DNA of 7,314 bases from SIG622 sp045652245 (GCA_045652245.1 JAZRTY010000040.1:1-7314), one strand, 5' to 3'; counted from the first letter of the stretch, positions 1 through 6,961 are shown. The notes: generated by a model from the letters alone, not told the origin. Numbers and translations: made by a program.

Positions 1-384
<384 letters not shown>

Positions 385-390
385 ATATTC

Positions 391-413
391 TAAGTCAACT
401 CTCTGTTGACTTA
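391..413 (-). other. Perfect 9-bp hairpin just upstream of 16S
   Basis: TAAGTCAAC (391-399) and GTTGACTTA (405-413) are exact inverted repeats around a 5-nt loop, ending about 7 nt from the predicted mature 16S 5' end. Possible roles are processing of the precursor or, alternatively, one arm of the long 16S processing stem whose partner is out of view. The inverted repeat is directly seen; the role is inference. Confidence 0.6.
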
Positions 414-428
414 ATTTTTCAGTAGCTT

Positions 429-497
429 GAGCTTGCGCTCTTTTATTGCTTGGCTTACTTTACTTTCGTAAAGAAACTCTTTTGCAGATTTCTCTGC
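429..497 (-). other. Three GNRA-capped hairpins in rRNA leader
   Basis: On the minus strand three short perfect stems each close a GNRA tetraloop: GCAGA-GAAA-TCTGC (484-497), CTTTAC-GAAA-GTAAAG (458-473) and GAGC-GCAA-GCTC (429-440). None is followed by a T-run, so they are not terminators. GNRA loops appear only when read as the rRNA transcript; the opposite strand gives TTTC and TTGC loops. This agrees with an RNA-level function in the rrn leader. Confidence 0.55.
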
Positions 498-540
498 GGA
501 ATTTTCGAGTATTTTTTTCGCTTTGTTTTTCGTCTTTCGT

Positions 541-559
541 TGTTCAATTTTCAATGTAC
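541..559 (-). promoter_or_regulatory. Antitermination (boxA/nut)-like element
   Basis: The minus strand reads GTACATTGAAAATTGAACA about 30-45 nt after the predicted start. It resembles the TTTGAAAACTGAACA-type sequences found before and between rRNA genes of Firmicutes, which are associated with Nus-factor antitermination. The match is by resemblance only. Confidence 0.4.
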
Positions 560-591
560 AATTTACCACCGCTTTTTTCGGCAGCCCAATT

Positions 592-620
592 AGTATATCA
601 CACTCTTTTACTTTTGTCAA
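592..620 (-). promoter_or_regulatory. rRNA operon promoter (sigma-A type, UP-like element upstream)
   Basis: On the minus strand a perfect -35 TTGACA (615-620), 17-bp spacer and -10 TATACT (592-597, 5 of 6 to TATAAT) predict a start near 585. Immediately upstream (about 621-655) are A-tracts interrupted only by short G/C stretches, typical of an UP element at strong rRNA promoters. It is the only near-consensus promoter I see driving the rRNA gene from within the window. Confidence 0.85.
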
Positions 621-787
621 GAGTTTTTTTGCCTTTTTTTATATTTTTTTCTCTTTCTGCATTTTGCACAGTAAATTTTGTTATTTTTCGACAAGCGATA
701 GCAATTTCACCAAAGACAGCCCTCTCTTTTTGAATAATCAGCTTATTTCGGGATAAATTAAATAAAAATCGCTTTTGGGAGACAGCT
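621..787. other. Intergenic region between rrn promoter and DUF421 gene
   Basis: This AT-rich spacer lies between divergent units. The left part probably holds the UP element of the rRNA promoter. The right part must hold the promoter of the plus-strand DUF421 gene. The best candidate is TTGAAT (730-735), 18 bp, TAAATT (754-759), which is weak. I searched by eye for sigma-F/sigma-G-like sites (GCATR and CATAMTA) and found no convincing pair. No gene is seen. Confidence 0.4.
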
Positions 788-1471
788 ATGCCTGCAATCT
801 TATTTCGCACTGTTATTCTTTATCTTCTTATTATTATTGCAATGAAAATTATGGGAAAGAGGCAGATCGGTCAGATGGAGCTTTCCGAGCTTGTAACAGT
901 CACAATGCTTTCGGAAATTGCTTCCTATGCAATCCTTGACACCGATATTCCGATTTTTTACAGCATTATTCCTCTATTTATTCTGATTTGCCTTGAGGTT
1001 ACAATTTCCTTCCTTTCTATTAAGAACAGGTTTATTTCAAAGCTGTTTGACGGAAAGCCTTCCTTTATTATATACAAGGGAAAACTTGACAAAAAGGAGC
1101 TTGCCTCGGTTCGTCTGTCTCTGACTGAAGTTATAAGCGAGCTTCGCTACAGCGGAATCAACTCCATTTCCGAGGTAAACTATCTTATTTTAGAGCCAAG
1201 CGGCAAGCTCTCGGTAATACCGAAAATGTCCCGTCAACCCCTGACGCCGGAGGATGCGAAAGTCGGAGTTACCGAATCGGGAATAGACCATGCTCTGATA
1301 ATTGACGGAGAGGTGGTACCACACGGGTTTCGTGCTTCGGGGAAAAGTCGGGAGTGGCTTGACAAGAAGCTTCGCAAGAGTGGCATTTCTTCTTTTTCCG
1401 AGGTTTTTTACTGTGCCGTTGACGACAATGACAAGCTCACCCTTATCAGAAATGACGAGGATGTCAGGTAG
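788..1471 (+). CDS. DUF421/YetF-type membrane protein
   Basis: A 227-residue protein of the DUF421 (YetF/YkjA/YcaP) family. Residues 4-22, about 36-52 and 56-77 are hydrophobic, giving three predicted membrane helices at the N-terminus. Family signatures are MGKRQIGQMELSEL (22-35), GKP at 89-91, SELR at 117-120 and EPSGKLSVIP (136-145). The C-terminal half forms two small alpha/beta repeats; the second starts near HALIIDGEVV (168-177). Length and both domains are complete. The biochemical function is unknown; some Bacillus members (YetF, 2Duf) are linked to spore inner-membrane structure and resistance. The start is supported by GGGAGA at 777-782, 5 nt before ATG. The DUF4363-type gene follows after 27 nt, so the two are probably co-transcribed. 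A perfect inverted repeat surrounds its stop codon. No single B. subtilis paralogue can be assigned, so no symbol is given. Confidence 0.9.
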   Translation: MPAILFRTVILYLLIIIAMKIMGKRQIGQMELSELVTVTMLSEIASYAILDTDIPIFYSIIPLFILICLEVTISFLSIKNRFISKLFDGKPSFIIYKGKLDKKELASVRLSLTEVISELRYSGINSISEVNYLILEPSGKLSVIPKMSRQPLTPEDAKVGVTESGIDHALIIDGEVVPHGFRASGKSREWLDKKLRKSGISSFSEVFYCAVDDNDKLTLIRNDEDVR

Positions 1472-1479
1472 CCTGACAT
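1461..1479 (+). repeat. 8-bp perfect hairpin with the TAG stop codon as its loop
   Basis: ATGTCAGG (1461-1468) pairs exactly with CCTGACAT (1472-1479); the loop is 1469-1471, precisely the TAG stop of the DUF421 gene. No T-run follows, so it is not a canonical intrinsic terminator. The next gene's ribosome binding site starts 7 nt downstream (1486-1493). Possible roles are 3'-end protection, partial attenuation or an effect on coupling; all are inference. Confidence 0.65.
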
Positions 1480-1498
1480 TTACACAAAAGGAGAAATC

Positions 1499-1879
1499 AT
1501 GAAAAGCTTTATTACATCTGCTATTATTCTTTCGGTAACGGTTATTCTGGTTACGGTCAACAATATTTTTGTGACAAAGCACCTTGACAAGGTCATCAAT
1601 TCACTTTCAGAGCTACCCGAAGGTTTTGATATTATTTCAAGTACAGAGCTCGAAGACAAGACACGTCTTTCGCTTGAACTTTTTGAGCAGCATCTTGATT
1701 TTTTATCCTTCAGCATAAGCGCACGGGACCTGCGTGATATGCACAGCTTTCTTTCCGAGCTATATGCTGCCGGTAGCTCTACCGACGAGGCCGCATACAG
1801 TACAGCGCTTTACAAGGCTGTAACCTTTGCCGGTCATCTGAAAACACGTGAAAGCTTCAGTCTTAAAAATGTCGTATAA
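1499..1879 (+). CDS. DUF4363-like small membrane-anchored protein
   Basis: A 126-residue protein with one hydrophobic N-terminal segment (about residues 5-24), probably an uncleaved membrane anchor. The rest is soluble and mainly alpha-helical, with acidic stretches around residues 38-65 (LPEGFD, STELEDK). The composition, length, N-terminal anchor and position directly behind a DUF421 gene match the DUF4363 family, which I recall as a frequent partner of YetF-like genes in Clostridia. The assignment rests on pattern and context and has no catalytic motif behind it. A strong AAAAGGAG (1486-1493) stands 5 nt before the ATG, fixing the start. The gene lies 27 nt after the DUF421 stop and ends at a hairpin terminator, making a two-gene operon. 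Function unknown; with its partner it may act in the cell or spore membrane. Confidence 0.72.
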   Translation: MKSFITSAIILSVTVILVTVNNIFVTKHLDKVINSLSELPEGFDIISSTELEDKTRLSLELFEQHLDFLSFSISARDLRDMHSFLSELYAAGSSTDEAAYSTALYKAVTFAGHLKTRESFSLKNVV

Positions 1880-1929
1880 AAAGCCAAAGGATACTACAAA
1901 TTACTGTAGTATCCTCACATAGCTTTTTT
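1878..1929. terminator. Bidirectional intrinsic terminator between DUF4363-type gene and rpsT
   Basis: An 11-bp perfect stem, AGGATACTACA (1888-1898) and TGTAGTATCCT (1905-1915), with a 6-nt loop. It is wrapped by an outer pair, AAAAAGC (1878-1884) and GCTTTTT (1922-1928). The plus strand meets T6 at 1924-1929; the minus strand meets T5 at 1878-1882 just after the stem. It sits between convergent genes and overlaps the upstream stop codon (1877-1879), so it can serve both. Confidence 0.88.
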
Positions 1930-1941
1930 CTTTGTGGAAAA

Positions 1942-2205
1942 TTACGCCATAGCGTTGAGCTTAAGTGTAAACTGGCTCTTTTTTCTTGCAGCTGCGTTGA
2001 TGTGCATAAGTCCCTTTGCTGTTGCTTTATCAACCTTCTTAACTGCTTCGATATAAGCTGCCTTTGCTGCTTCCTTATCACCTGTAGCCACTGCTGCTTC
2101 AAACTTCTTTACAGATGTCTTGAGTGATGTCTTAAAGTTACGGTTATTAAGTGTTTTTACCTTTGTAACATTAACACGCTTTTTAGCTGACTTTATATTC
2201 GGCAT
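1942..2205 (-). CDS. rpsT: 30S ribosomal protein S20
   Basis: An 87-residue primary rRNA-binding protein of the 30S subunit, a helical bundle that contacts 16S rRNA. The N-terminus MPNIKSAKKRV is the standard S20 start; the body is lysine- and alanine-rich and ends in the conserved segment HINAAARKKSQFTLKL. Length is normal (84-88). An in-frame ATG 36 nt further upstream was not chosen, because those codons contain the excellent Shine-Dalgarno GGGAGGTG (2211-2218) placed 5 nt before the chosen ATG, and that ATG coincides with the predicted transcription start. The gene is monocistronic: it has its own promoter and converges on the DUF4363-type gene through a shared terminator. It diverges from gpr; rpsT next to gpr is a recurrent arrangement in endospore formers. 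Confidence 0.97.
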   Translation of the reverse strand: MPNIKSAKKRVNVTKVKTLNNRNFKTSLKTSVKKFEAAVATGDKEAAKAAYIEAVKKVDKATAKGLMHINAAARKKSQFTLKLNAMA

Positions 2206-2244
2206 GATTTCACCTCCCTGTAAACATTCCTTATTCAGCATATT

Positions 2245-2273
2245 ATTATATCACAAGAAAAAAATAAAATCAA
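2245..2273 (-). promoter_or_regulatory. rpsT promoter (sigma-A type)
   Basis: Minus strand: -35 TTGATT (2268-2273), 17-bp spacer, perfect -10 TATAAT (2245-2250). The predicted start near 2238 gives a short leader of about 33 nt that includes the ribosome binding site. Confidence 0.85.
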
Positions 2274-2274
2274 G

Positions 2275-2312
2275 GGTTTTTTCAAAAAAAATTATTTTTC
2301 GGTGGAAAAACC
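2275..2312. repeat. Inverted repeat in the rpsT-gpr divergent spacer
   Basis: GGTTTTTTC (2275-2283) and GGAAAAACC (2304-2312) pair over 9 positions with one G-T wobble. The intervening A-tract and T-tract could extend the fold. It begins just behind the rpsT -35 box. It may be an A/T-rich upstream element with incidental symmetry or a regulatory site for either gene. In 2313-2360 I saw no convincing forespore sigma-G promoter for gpr, although one is expected from the family's biology. Confidence 0.35.
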
Positions 2313-2375
2313 ATAAATTTCCTGCCATTTTCTGTATTTTTTGAGTTTTTATAATAAAAAAGAAAGGACTTTTAT

Positions 2376-3326
2376 ATGAAAAATCCGAAAACTCCCCCCG
2401 TCTACTCTCCCCGAAGCGACCTTGCAAGTGAGTGTGTGGCATCACTCGATAAGCAAACAGATGGCATCGAAACTGAGCACCAAAAGGGTGACATAGCTAC
2501 TGTTGTCAGGACAAAAATCGTAACACAAAATTCCGCAGAGCTTATCGGCAAGCCTATTGGAAATTATGTCAGTATCGAATGTTCCCCACTGTTCTCCTAT
2601 TCTGCCGAGCAATTTCACGCACTTTGCGATATTTGTGCCGAGGAATTACGAAGGCTTATCCCCGAGCGTGGCAGCTGTCTTTTTGCGTGTCTTGGAAACA
2701 GAAACATAACCTCGGATGCCGCAGGTCCTCTTTCCTCGGATTATTTTCTAGTCACCCGGCACTTAAAAAAGGAAAATCCCGAAATTTTCGAAAAGCTTGG
2801 GCTTCGTGAAAGTATGTGTATCATACCCGACGTTCTCGGCAAGACAGGTCTTGAGTCGGCAAAAATTATTGAAAGTATTGCAAAACGCGAAAAGCCTGAT
2901 TTTATAGTAGTTGCCGACTGTCTTGCATCCCGTTCGGTTGAACGTCTTGCAAGGACAATTCAAATTTGCGATACGGGCATTACTCCCGGCTCGGGTGTCG
3001 GAAATCACAGACTTGCCCTTAACAAGGATACTCTCGGCATACCTGTTTTTGCAATCGGTATACCGACGGTGATTGATGTTGCGACAATCGGTGCTGATAT
3101 TCTTCTCGAAGTTTCGGAAAAATATTCCATTGAAATTGACGATAATGAAAAAAACGAGCTTTTACACAATGTTTTGAATTCAGGCTCATACAAGTTTTTC
3201 GTAACACCGAAAAATTGTGATATTATTGCCTCACTCTCCTCACGGCTCATAGGGCTTTCGCTGACAAAGGCACTCAATCCTCAGCTTTCCTTTGAGGATA
3301 TTTATGAGCTTTGTGGGAAAAGTTAG
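2376..3326 (+). CDS. gpr: Germination protease GPR (spore endopeptidase)
   Basis: A 316-residue member of the atypical aspartic peptidase family A25, related to the HybD/HycI hydrogenase maturation fold. It cleaves SASPs in the spore core at germination, releasing DNA and amino acids. Conserved blocks visible: VYSPRSDLASE (9-19; the SDLA part matches the region of propeptide processing in Bacillus), GNRNITSDAAGP (107-118), GKTGLES (155-161), VVADCLASRS (178-187), ITPGSGVGNHR (202-212), LGIPVFAIGIPTVIDV (220-235) and FVTPKNCD (275-282). D114 and D181 align with the two essential aspartates known for the B. megaterium enzyme (D127 and D193). It is shorter than the ~370-residue Bacillus enzyme, mostly through a reduced segment between residues about 242 and 275. 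The start has GAAAGGA at 2362-2368. Expression in the forespore is expected from the family. In Bacillus spoIIP follows; here an unrelated convergent gene does. Confidence 0.95.
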   Translation: MKNPKTPPVYSPRSDLASECVASLDKQTDGIETEHQKGDIATVVRTKIVTQNSAELIGKPIGNYVSIECSPLFSYSAEQFHALCDICAEELRRLIPERGSCLFACLGNRNITSDAAGPLSSDYFLVTRHLKKENPEIFEKLGLRESMCIIPDVLGKTGLESAKIIESIAKREKPDFIVVADCLASRSVERLARTIQICDTGITPGSGVGNHRLALNKDTLGIPVFAIGIPTVIDVATIGADILLEVSEKYSIEIDDNEKNELLHNVLNSGSYKFFVTPKNCDIIASLSSRLIGLSLTKALNPQLSFEDIYELCGKS

Positions 3327-3383
3327 GGGTGGAATGTATGGGGCAATAAATTCCTCCGGCATTCTTTTACAAGGCTGAGCCCT
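3327..3383. other. Short spacer after gpr
   Basis: The 57 nt between the gpr stop and the hairpin terminator contain no gene, repeat or promoter that I can support. The spoIIP gene that follows gpr in Bacillus is absent. Confidence 0.5.
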
Positions 3384-3431
3384 AAAAAAGCAACGACCCC
3401 GAATTCATTTCTGATCTCGGAGTCGTTTGCT
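3384..3431 (-). terminator. Intrinsic terminator of the SLH/beta-helix gene
   Basis: The arm AGCAACGACCCCGA (3389-3402) pairs with 3417-3431 over 14 bp with one mismatch and one bulge, around a 14-nt loop. On the minus strand the stem is followed directly by T6 (complement of 3384-3389), as expected 20 nt past the large gene's stop. On the plus strand it is followed by a weaker T-rich stretch, so it may also end gpr transcripts. Confidence 0.85.
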
Positions 3432-3451
3432 TTATTGCTTTATTCGATTAT

Positions 3452-6400
3452 TTATTTGGCGTTTGCCGAAAGGTCATAAGCCTGTGCTGACGCAAGGTTC
3501 GGGAATACGCCCCAGGCAGCTATGTCAAAGTAGAGGTCGTCCTGCTTGAGTGTTCCGTTGGTATTAAAGAGATTTTCACCTGTCCTTGAAGTACCAAGCA
3601 TCCAGATATAGATATGGGTTGAGTAATTATAATTGTCTTTAAAATCAGATGCCTTAATCAGCACTTCCTCCCATTCGCCTGTCGCCTTGGGCTCCTGAGC
3701 ATTCGGGTTCGTATGACTTCCGAGCACAATACCGTTTGAATCCCATACTCTGCAGAAGTTTACATTCAATGCTCTCGGATCCTGATTATTTGTACGAACA
3801 AGGAACTTAAAGTATACCTGTCCGCCTGTCAGGTCTATCTTCGGAATCTTATAGGTATCAAGAAGAATCTTATCGCTTGTGTTATTGAAGGTAAAGTGAG
3901 CATAGGTCATTCCCGTAGTTTCGTCATACTTTTTTTCAAGATTCATAGACGGGTGCATATAACCGTACTTGTAGGCACTGTCACCCATTGCGAAAACAAG
4001 CATTGGCTCTTTAACTTCTGTTCCTTCTCCCTCTACGGGTGACATATCAACAAAAGGTCTGAGTGTTTCGGTATCATTCTTCGGGGGATTTGCAAGATAT
4101 GCTTCGTATTTTGCTCTGTCCTCATCTGATACCGGAACGCTTTGTACCTGTGGGAACTTAAACTCCCACTTCGGAATATTCGGTACAAAGTAAACCTGAG
4201 CTGTAGCGTCGCCAAGCTCCCTCTGGATGTTTACCAGCGCATTCGGGTCTGTTGTATTCTTAAAATCCTTTGAGTGTGTATAAAGTCCGTTGCCAACACC
4301 CTGGATAAAGGTATTACCCGAATACTTAGCTGCGGCTTCAGGTACATAGGTATATGTTTCAACAAGCTCGTGCACAGCTCTGTCAAAAATATTATTTCTT
4401 ATTTCAAAGTTATAATATGCATGCTTTGATGAAGTAGCAGAAGCGCCCGAACGGATATGTCTCTGATTATTTATGTCAGGTCTGCTTGAACCAAATCCCC
4501 AGCCTGCACGGCGCAGAAGGTTACCTTCAAACAAGATATTTTCGCCTTCTCGTCCGTCATAGTACGCGTTATCCTTATTGGTGGTAAGGAAATATTCTAT
4601 TGAATATACGCAGTCGGTAACTACATTATTTGTGTAGTACACATTGTCCTGACGGCAATTTTTATCCTGATTGGAAACCTGATGTGTAAGACCTGCGTCA
4701 TAGCACTGGTATACATAGTTGTTGTCAATATAGAAGCCGTCTACGGCACCGTATATTTCAATACCGTTACCAAGTCTTGTGGGCTCCTCACCTCTGCCCC
4801 AGCCGTGATATCTTGTGATAGTACCACCTATCCAGCCGATTTCACAGTTCTTGACGGTGATGTTCTTAACGTCTGTAGAAAGCGAGATTCCGTAAAAACC
4901 GGAATACTTAAGACAAAGGTTATCAAAGAATACATCATTTACGCCTGTCTGTACCTTTACGCAGTTAACACGGGTTGCAAACTCGATACTGTCAAACACC
5001 GAGCCGGGGTTACCGTAGTCACATCTGAAAAAGAGTGGTCCGGTCGCTATATCACAGTTAATATTATTACCGGTATATGATGAGTCAATTTTATGGAAGA
5101 ACTGCATGTTTCCGAGCTGCTTGTAGGTGTAAGGCTTCTGCTCGGGGTCGTTTTTGTCATAAAAATGCTTGCCGTTGAAGTTACGTGCTACCTTTTCGCC
5201 AAAGTAACCACCCTCACCGTCATTAAGAACTATAACACCTGTATCGAGGAAGTCTTCTCTGTGATACTTCCAGATAAGTGCGCCTGTCTCCTTGTCTTCA
5301 TAAACGAGAGTCCACTTATCAGGGTCTGCACCGTTTTCGGGCGATGCGTTAATAAAAGGCTTCGAACCCTCACCGTATGCAGAATAGGTAAGACCACTTT
5401 CTGCATATACGCTCTCACGCCACATATCACCACGCTTGAGAAGTACACCGTCGCCATATACGGCAATTTCATTTGCCTTTGCAATACTCTTTACGGGTGT
5501 AGCCTCAGATAGACCGTCATTTGCATCATCACCCATTGAAGAAGAAACATATATTTTCTTTCCTGTAATTCTTGAATAATCAGAGGGAGTTGCACGAATT
5601 TCAGCAATTCTCTGCGCTTCAAGTGCATCAAGCTCTGCAATTTTTGCATAGGATTCGCTATAGCCGTAAACTGTTTCCTCACCGAGTACATCAATCATAT
5701 TCTTGAGTGGGTCTTCTTTTGCCATTATCCACTTACCGTTTGAGCTTTCGTGGTTTATTGTCGCTTCAGCGATATTTCCGAACGCCCAGTGTGTTCTGTC
5801 AACGTCAAGGAAGATTTTACTGATATTTGCAGGAATGTTGTCGCTCTTTGTATCTCTGCTGCGTGCTCTGTTTATAACAGTTACAACCTCGGCTCTTGTG
5901 ATTGTGTTATCAGGCTTAAATGAGAATGTTCCGTCACCGTTGTCATAGCCGTTAACAAGTCCGGCTTTAGCAGAAGCTGTAATTACGGTATATCTCGGAT
6001 GTGTTGCGTCAACATCTGTAAATGCAGAGGGTTTACCTGCATCCTTAAGGAGTCCCATATTGTAAACAAGCTCTACAAATTCAGCTCTTGTGATTGGTTG
6101 GTCAGGAAGGAATGCGCCGGTGTAGGACTTAAGATATCCAAGGCTTTCAACGTAAGCAATATATTTGTTACCCCAATGAGATGCAACATCTGTGAAAGAA
6201 GATGTCTTATCTGCAGGAACAAGCTCATCGCTGCCTGCTGCGATTCTTGCTACAGTTGTGCAGGCCTCTGCTCTTGTCATTGTGTTCCCGGGAAGGAACG
6301 TTCCGTCAGTATACCCCTTCATATATGACTCGTGATCCTCGTTGTTTGGAAGCTCGGAGTAGAAAATAACTCTGCCGATATAGCAAACGTCGGTTTCTTT

Positions 6401-6961
6401 GAGAGTTGTATATTTTACACTTTGGCTGTAGGGACGAAGCTGCATATGGTAAAGATTTGGCTTGTCGGGGTTTGCTCTCTGCTCAAGGGCAGTAAGATCA
6501 AAGGTAGCTGTTGCCCATTTGCCTGTTACCATAGGGTCCTTTGCACTTACTGTAAGACCTGATGTAAGTGTACCACTCGGATTATTTACAAGTGTAACAG
6601 TCATCTGCCCTGCCACCTCGGGCATATCAAGATAATACTCAACTGTCGCATATCTTACTCTTGTAAGGTCAACATTCTTAAATGTTCCGTAAGCATCAAG
6701 CGAAATTGCACTACCCTTTGCCAAGGTTGTTTCGTGGTCGGTATTCGGATTCGGTGTAACCTTCAGAGCATTCTTGCCCTCGAAGATTACATTTTTTTCG
6801 ACTGTCGCTGTCTTGTAGGCGTTTGTAATGTCACGGAAAAGCTCATTGTAATCATACACAATTACAAGTGGTTCGTCGTTAGCAACTGCAGGAGTTATGA
6901 TTACAACTGTTGCGAGCATCAAACCTGCCAAAAGTGCCGATAAAATTTTGCGTAGTTTCAT
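3452..6961 (-). CDS. Secreted S-layer-homology protein with parallel beta-helix domain
   Basis: A 1169-residue cell-surface protein. Residues 1-27 are a Sec signal peptide (basic KLRK, hydrophobic core, AVA before N28). Residues 30-203 form a beta-sandwich, CBM-like module. SLH repeats occupy about 206-400, with three TRAE motifs (229-232, 291-294, 355-358) and FTDV/FLDV starts at 256, 314 and 384; they would bind pyruvylated secondary cell-wall polymer non-covalently. A helical linker follows (415-462), then a right-handed parallel beta-helix from about 467 (GKKIYVSSS; LLKRGDMWR at 507-515) to about 900, with repeated NNxVxxC- and GNxL-type coils between 673 and 890. The tail 985-1169 is a second beta-sandwich ending DLYFDIAAWGVFPN (1142-1155). 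Such beta-helices are found in polysaccharide lyases and hydrolases; no catalytic residues can be assigned here. AAGGA (6973-6977) lies 11 nt before the ATG, a rather long spacing. The gene appears monocistronic in this window, with its own promoter and terminator. Confidence 0.9.
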   Translation of the reverse strand: MKLRKILSALLAGLMLATVVIITPAVANDEPLVIVYDYNELFRDITNAYKTATVEKNVIFEGKNALKVTPNPNTDHETTLAKGSAISLDAYGTFKNVDLTRVRYATVEYYLDMPEVAGQMTVTLVNNPSGTLTSGLTVSAKDPMVTGKWATATFDLTALEQRANPDKPNLYHMQLRPYSQSVKYTTLKETDVCYIGRVIFYSELPNNEDHESYMKGYTDGTFLPGNTMTRAEACTTVARIAAGSDELVPADKTSSFTDVASHWGNKYIAYVESLGYLKSYTGAFLPDQPITRAEFVELVYNMGLLKDAGKPSAFTDVDATHPRYTVITASAKAGLVNGYDNGDGTFSFKPDNTITRAEVVTVINRARSRDTKSDNIPANISKIFLDVDRTHWAFGNIAEATINHESSNGKWIMAKEDPLKNMIDVLGEETVYGYSESYAKIAELDALEAQRIAEIRATPSDYSRITGKKIYVSSSMGDDANDGLSEATPVKSIAKANEIAVYGDGVLLKRGDMWRESVYAESGLTYSAYGEGSKPFINASPENGADPDKWTLVYEDKETGALIWKYHREDFLDTGVIVLNDGEGGYFGEKVARNFNGKHFYDKNDPEQKPYTYKQLGNMQFFHKIDSSYTGNNINCDIATGPLFFRCDYGNPGSVFDSIEFATRVNCVKVQTGVNDVFFDNLCLKYSGFYGISLSTDVKNITVKNCEIGWIGGTITRYHGWGRGEEPTRLGNGIEIYGAVDGFYIDNNYVYQCYDAGLTHQVSNQDKNCRQDNVYYTNNVVTDCVYSIEYFLTTNKDNAYYDGREGENILFEGNLLRRAGWGFGSSRPDINNQRHIRSGASATSSKHAYYNFEIRNNIFDRAVHELVETYTYVPEAAAKYSGNTFIQGVGNGLYTHSKDFKNTTDPNALVNIQRELGDATAQVYFVPNIPKWEFKFPQVQSVPVSDEDRAKYEAYLANPPKNDTETLRPFVDMSPVEGEGTEVKEPMLVFAMGDSAYKYGYMHPSMNLEKKYDETTGMTYAHFTFNNTSDKILLDTYKIPKIDLTGGQVYFKFLVRTNNQDPRALNVNFCRVWDSNGIVLGSHTNPNAQEPKATGEWEEVLIKASDFKDNYNYSTHIYIWMLGTSRTGENLFNTNGTLKQDDLYFDIAAWGVFPNLASAQAYDLSANAK

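Larger units (their letters stand above)
385..585 (-). other. rRNA operon leader (transcribed, untranslated)
   Basis: Roughly 200 nt between the predicted transcription start (about 585) and the 16S 5' end. It has no plausible gene; the ORFs on either strand are low-complexity and lack ribosome binding sites. Read on the minus strand it carries, in order: a possible wobble-rich stem right after the start (GCTGCCG/CGGTGGT, about 570-590), an antitermination-like TTGAAAATTGAACA box (541-555), then stems GCAGA-GAAA-TCTGC, CTTTAC-GAAA-GTAAAG and GAGC-GCAA-GCTC, and a 9-bp perfect hairpin next to 16S. In rRNA operons such leaders support antitermination and, by pairing with sequence downstream of 16S, RNase III processing. 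The distal pairing partner is outside the window. Confidence 0.7.

Noticed and set aside
411..810. Overlapping short ORFs on both strands in the rrn leader and upstream spacer
   Set aside because: Low-complexity Phe/Ser- or Lys-rich translations of T-rich or A-rich DNA, lying over the rRNA promoter and leader hairpins.
1190..1716. Minus-strand ORFs of 130 and 78 codons
   Set aside because: Antisense to the DUF421 and DUF4363-type genes, with no start signals or recognisable domains.
2206..2241. 12-residue N-terminal extension of ribosomal protein S20
   Set aside because: The extension encodes the Shine-Dalgarno itself and starts at the predicted transcription start; S20 proteins normally begin MPNIKSA.
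2763..3277. Minus-strand ORFs opposite gpr
   Set aside because: Shadow frames of a gene with clear conserved GPR motifs.
4682..5512. Two consecutive plus-strand ORFs of 132 and 139 codons opposite the large gene
   Set aside because: They lie wholly antisense to the well-supported SLH/beta-helix gene, have no convincing ribosome binding site and show cysteine/valine-rich shadow-frame composition.
5703..6943. Further plus-strand ORFs (5703-5948, 5999-6328, 6332-6562, 6734-6943)
   Set aside because: All are antisense to coding sequence with clear SLH and signal-peptide content; no domains or start signals of their own.
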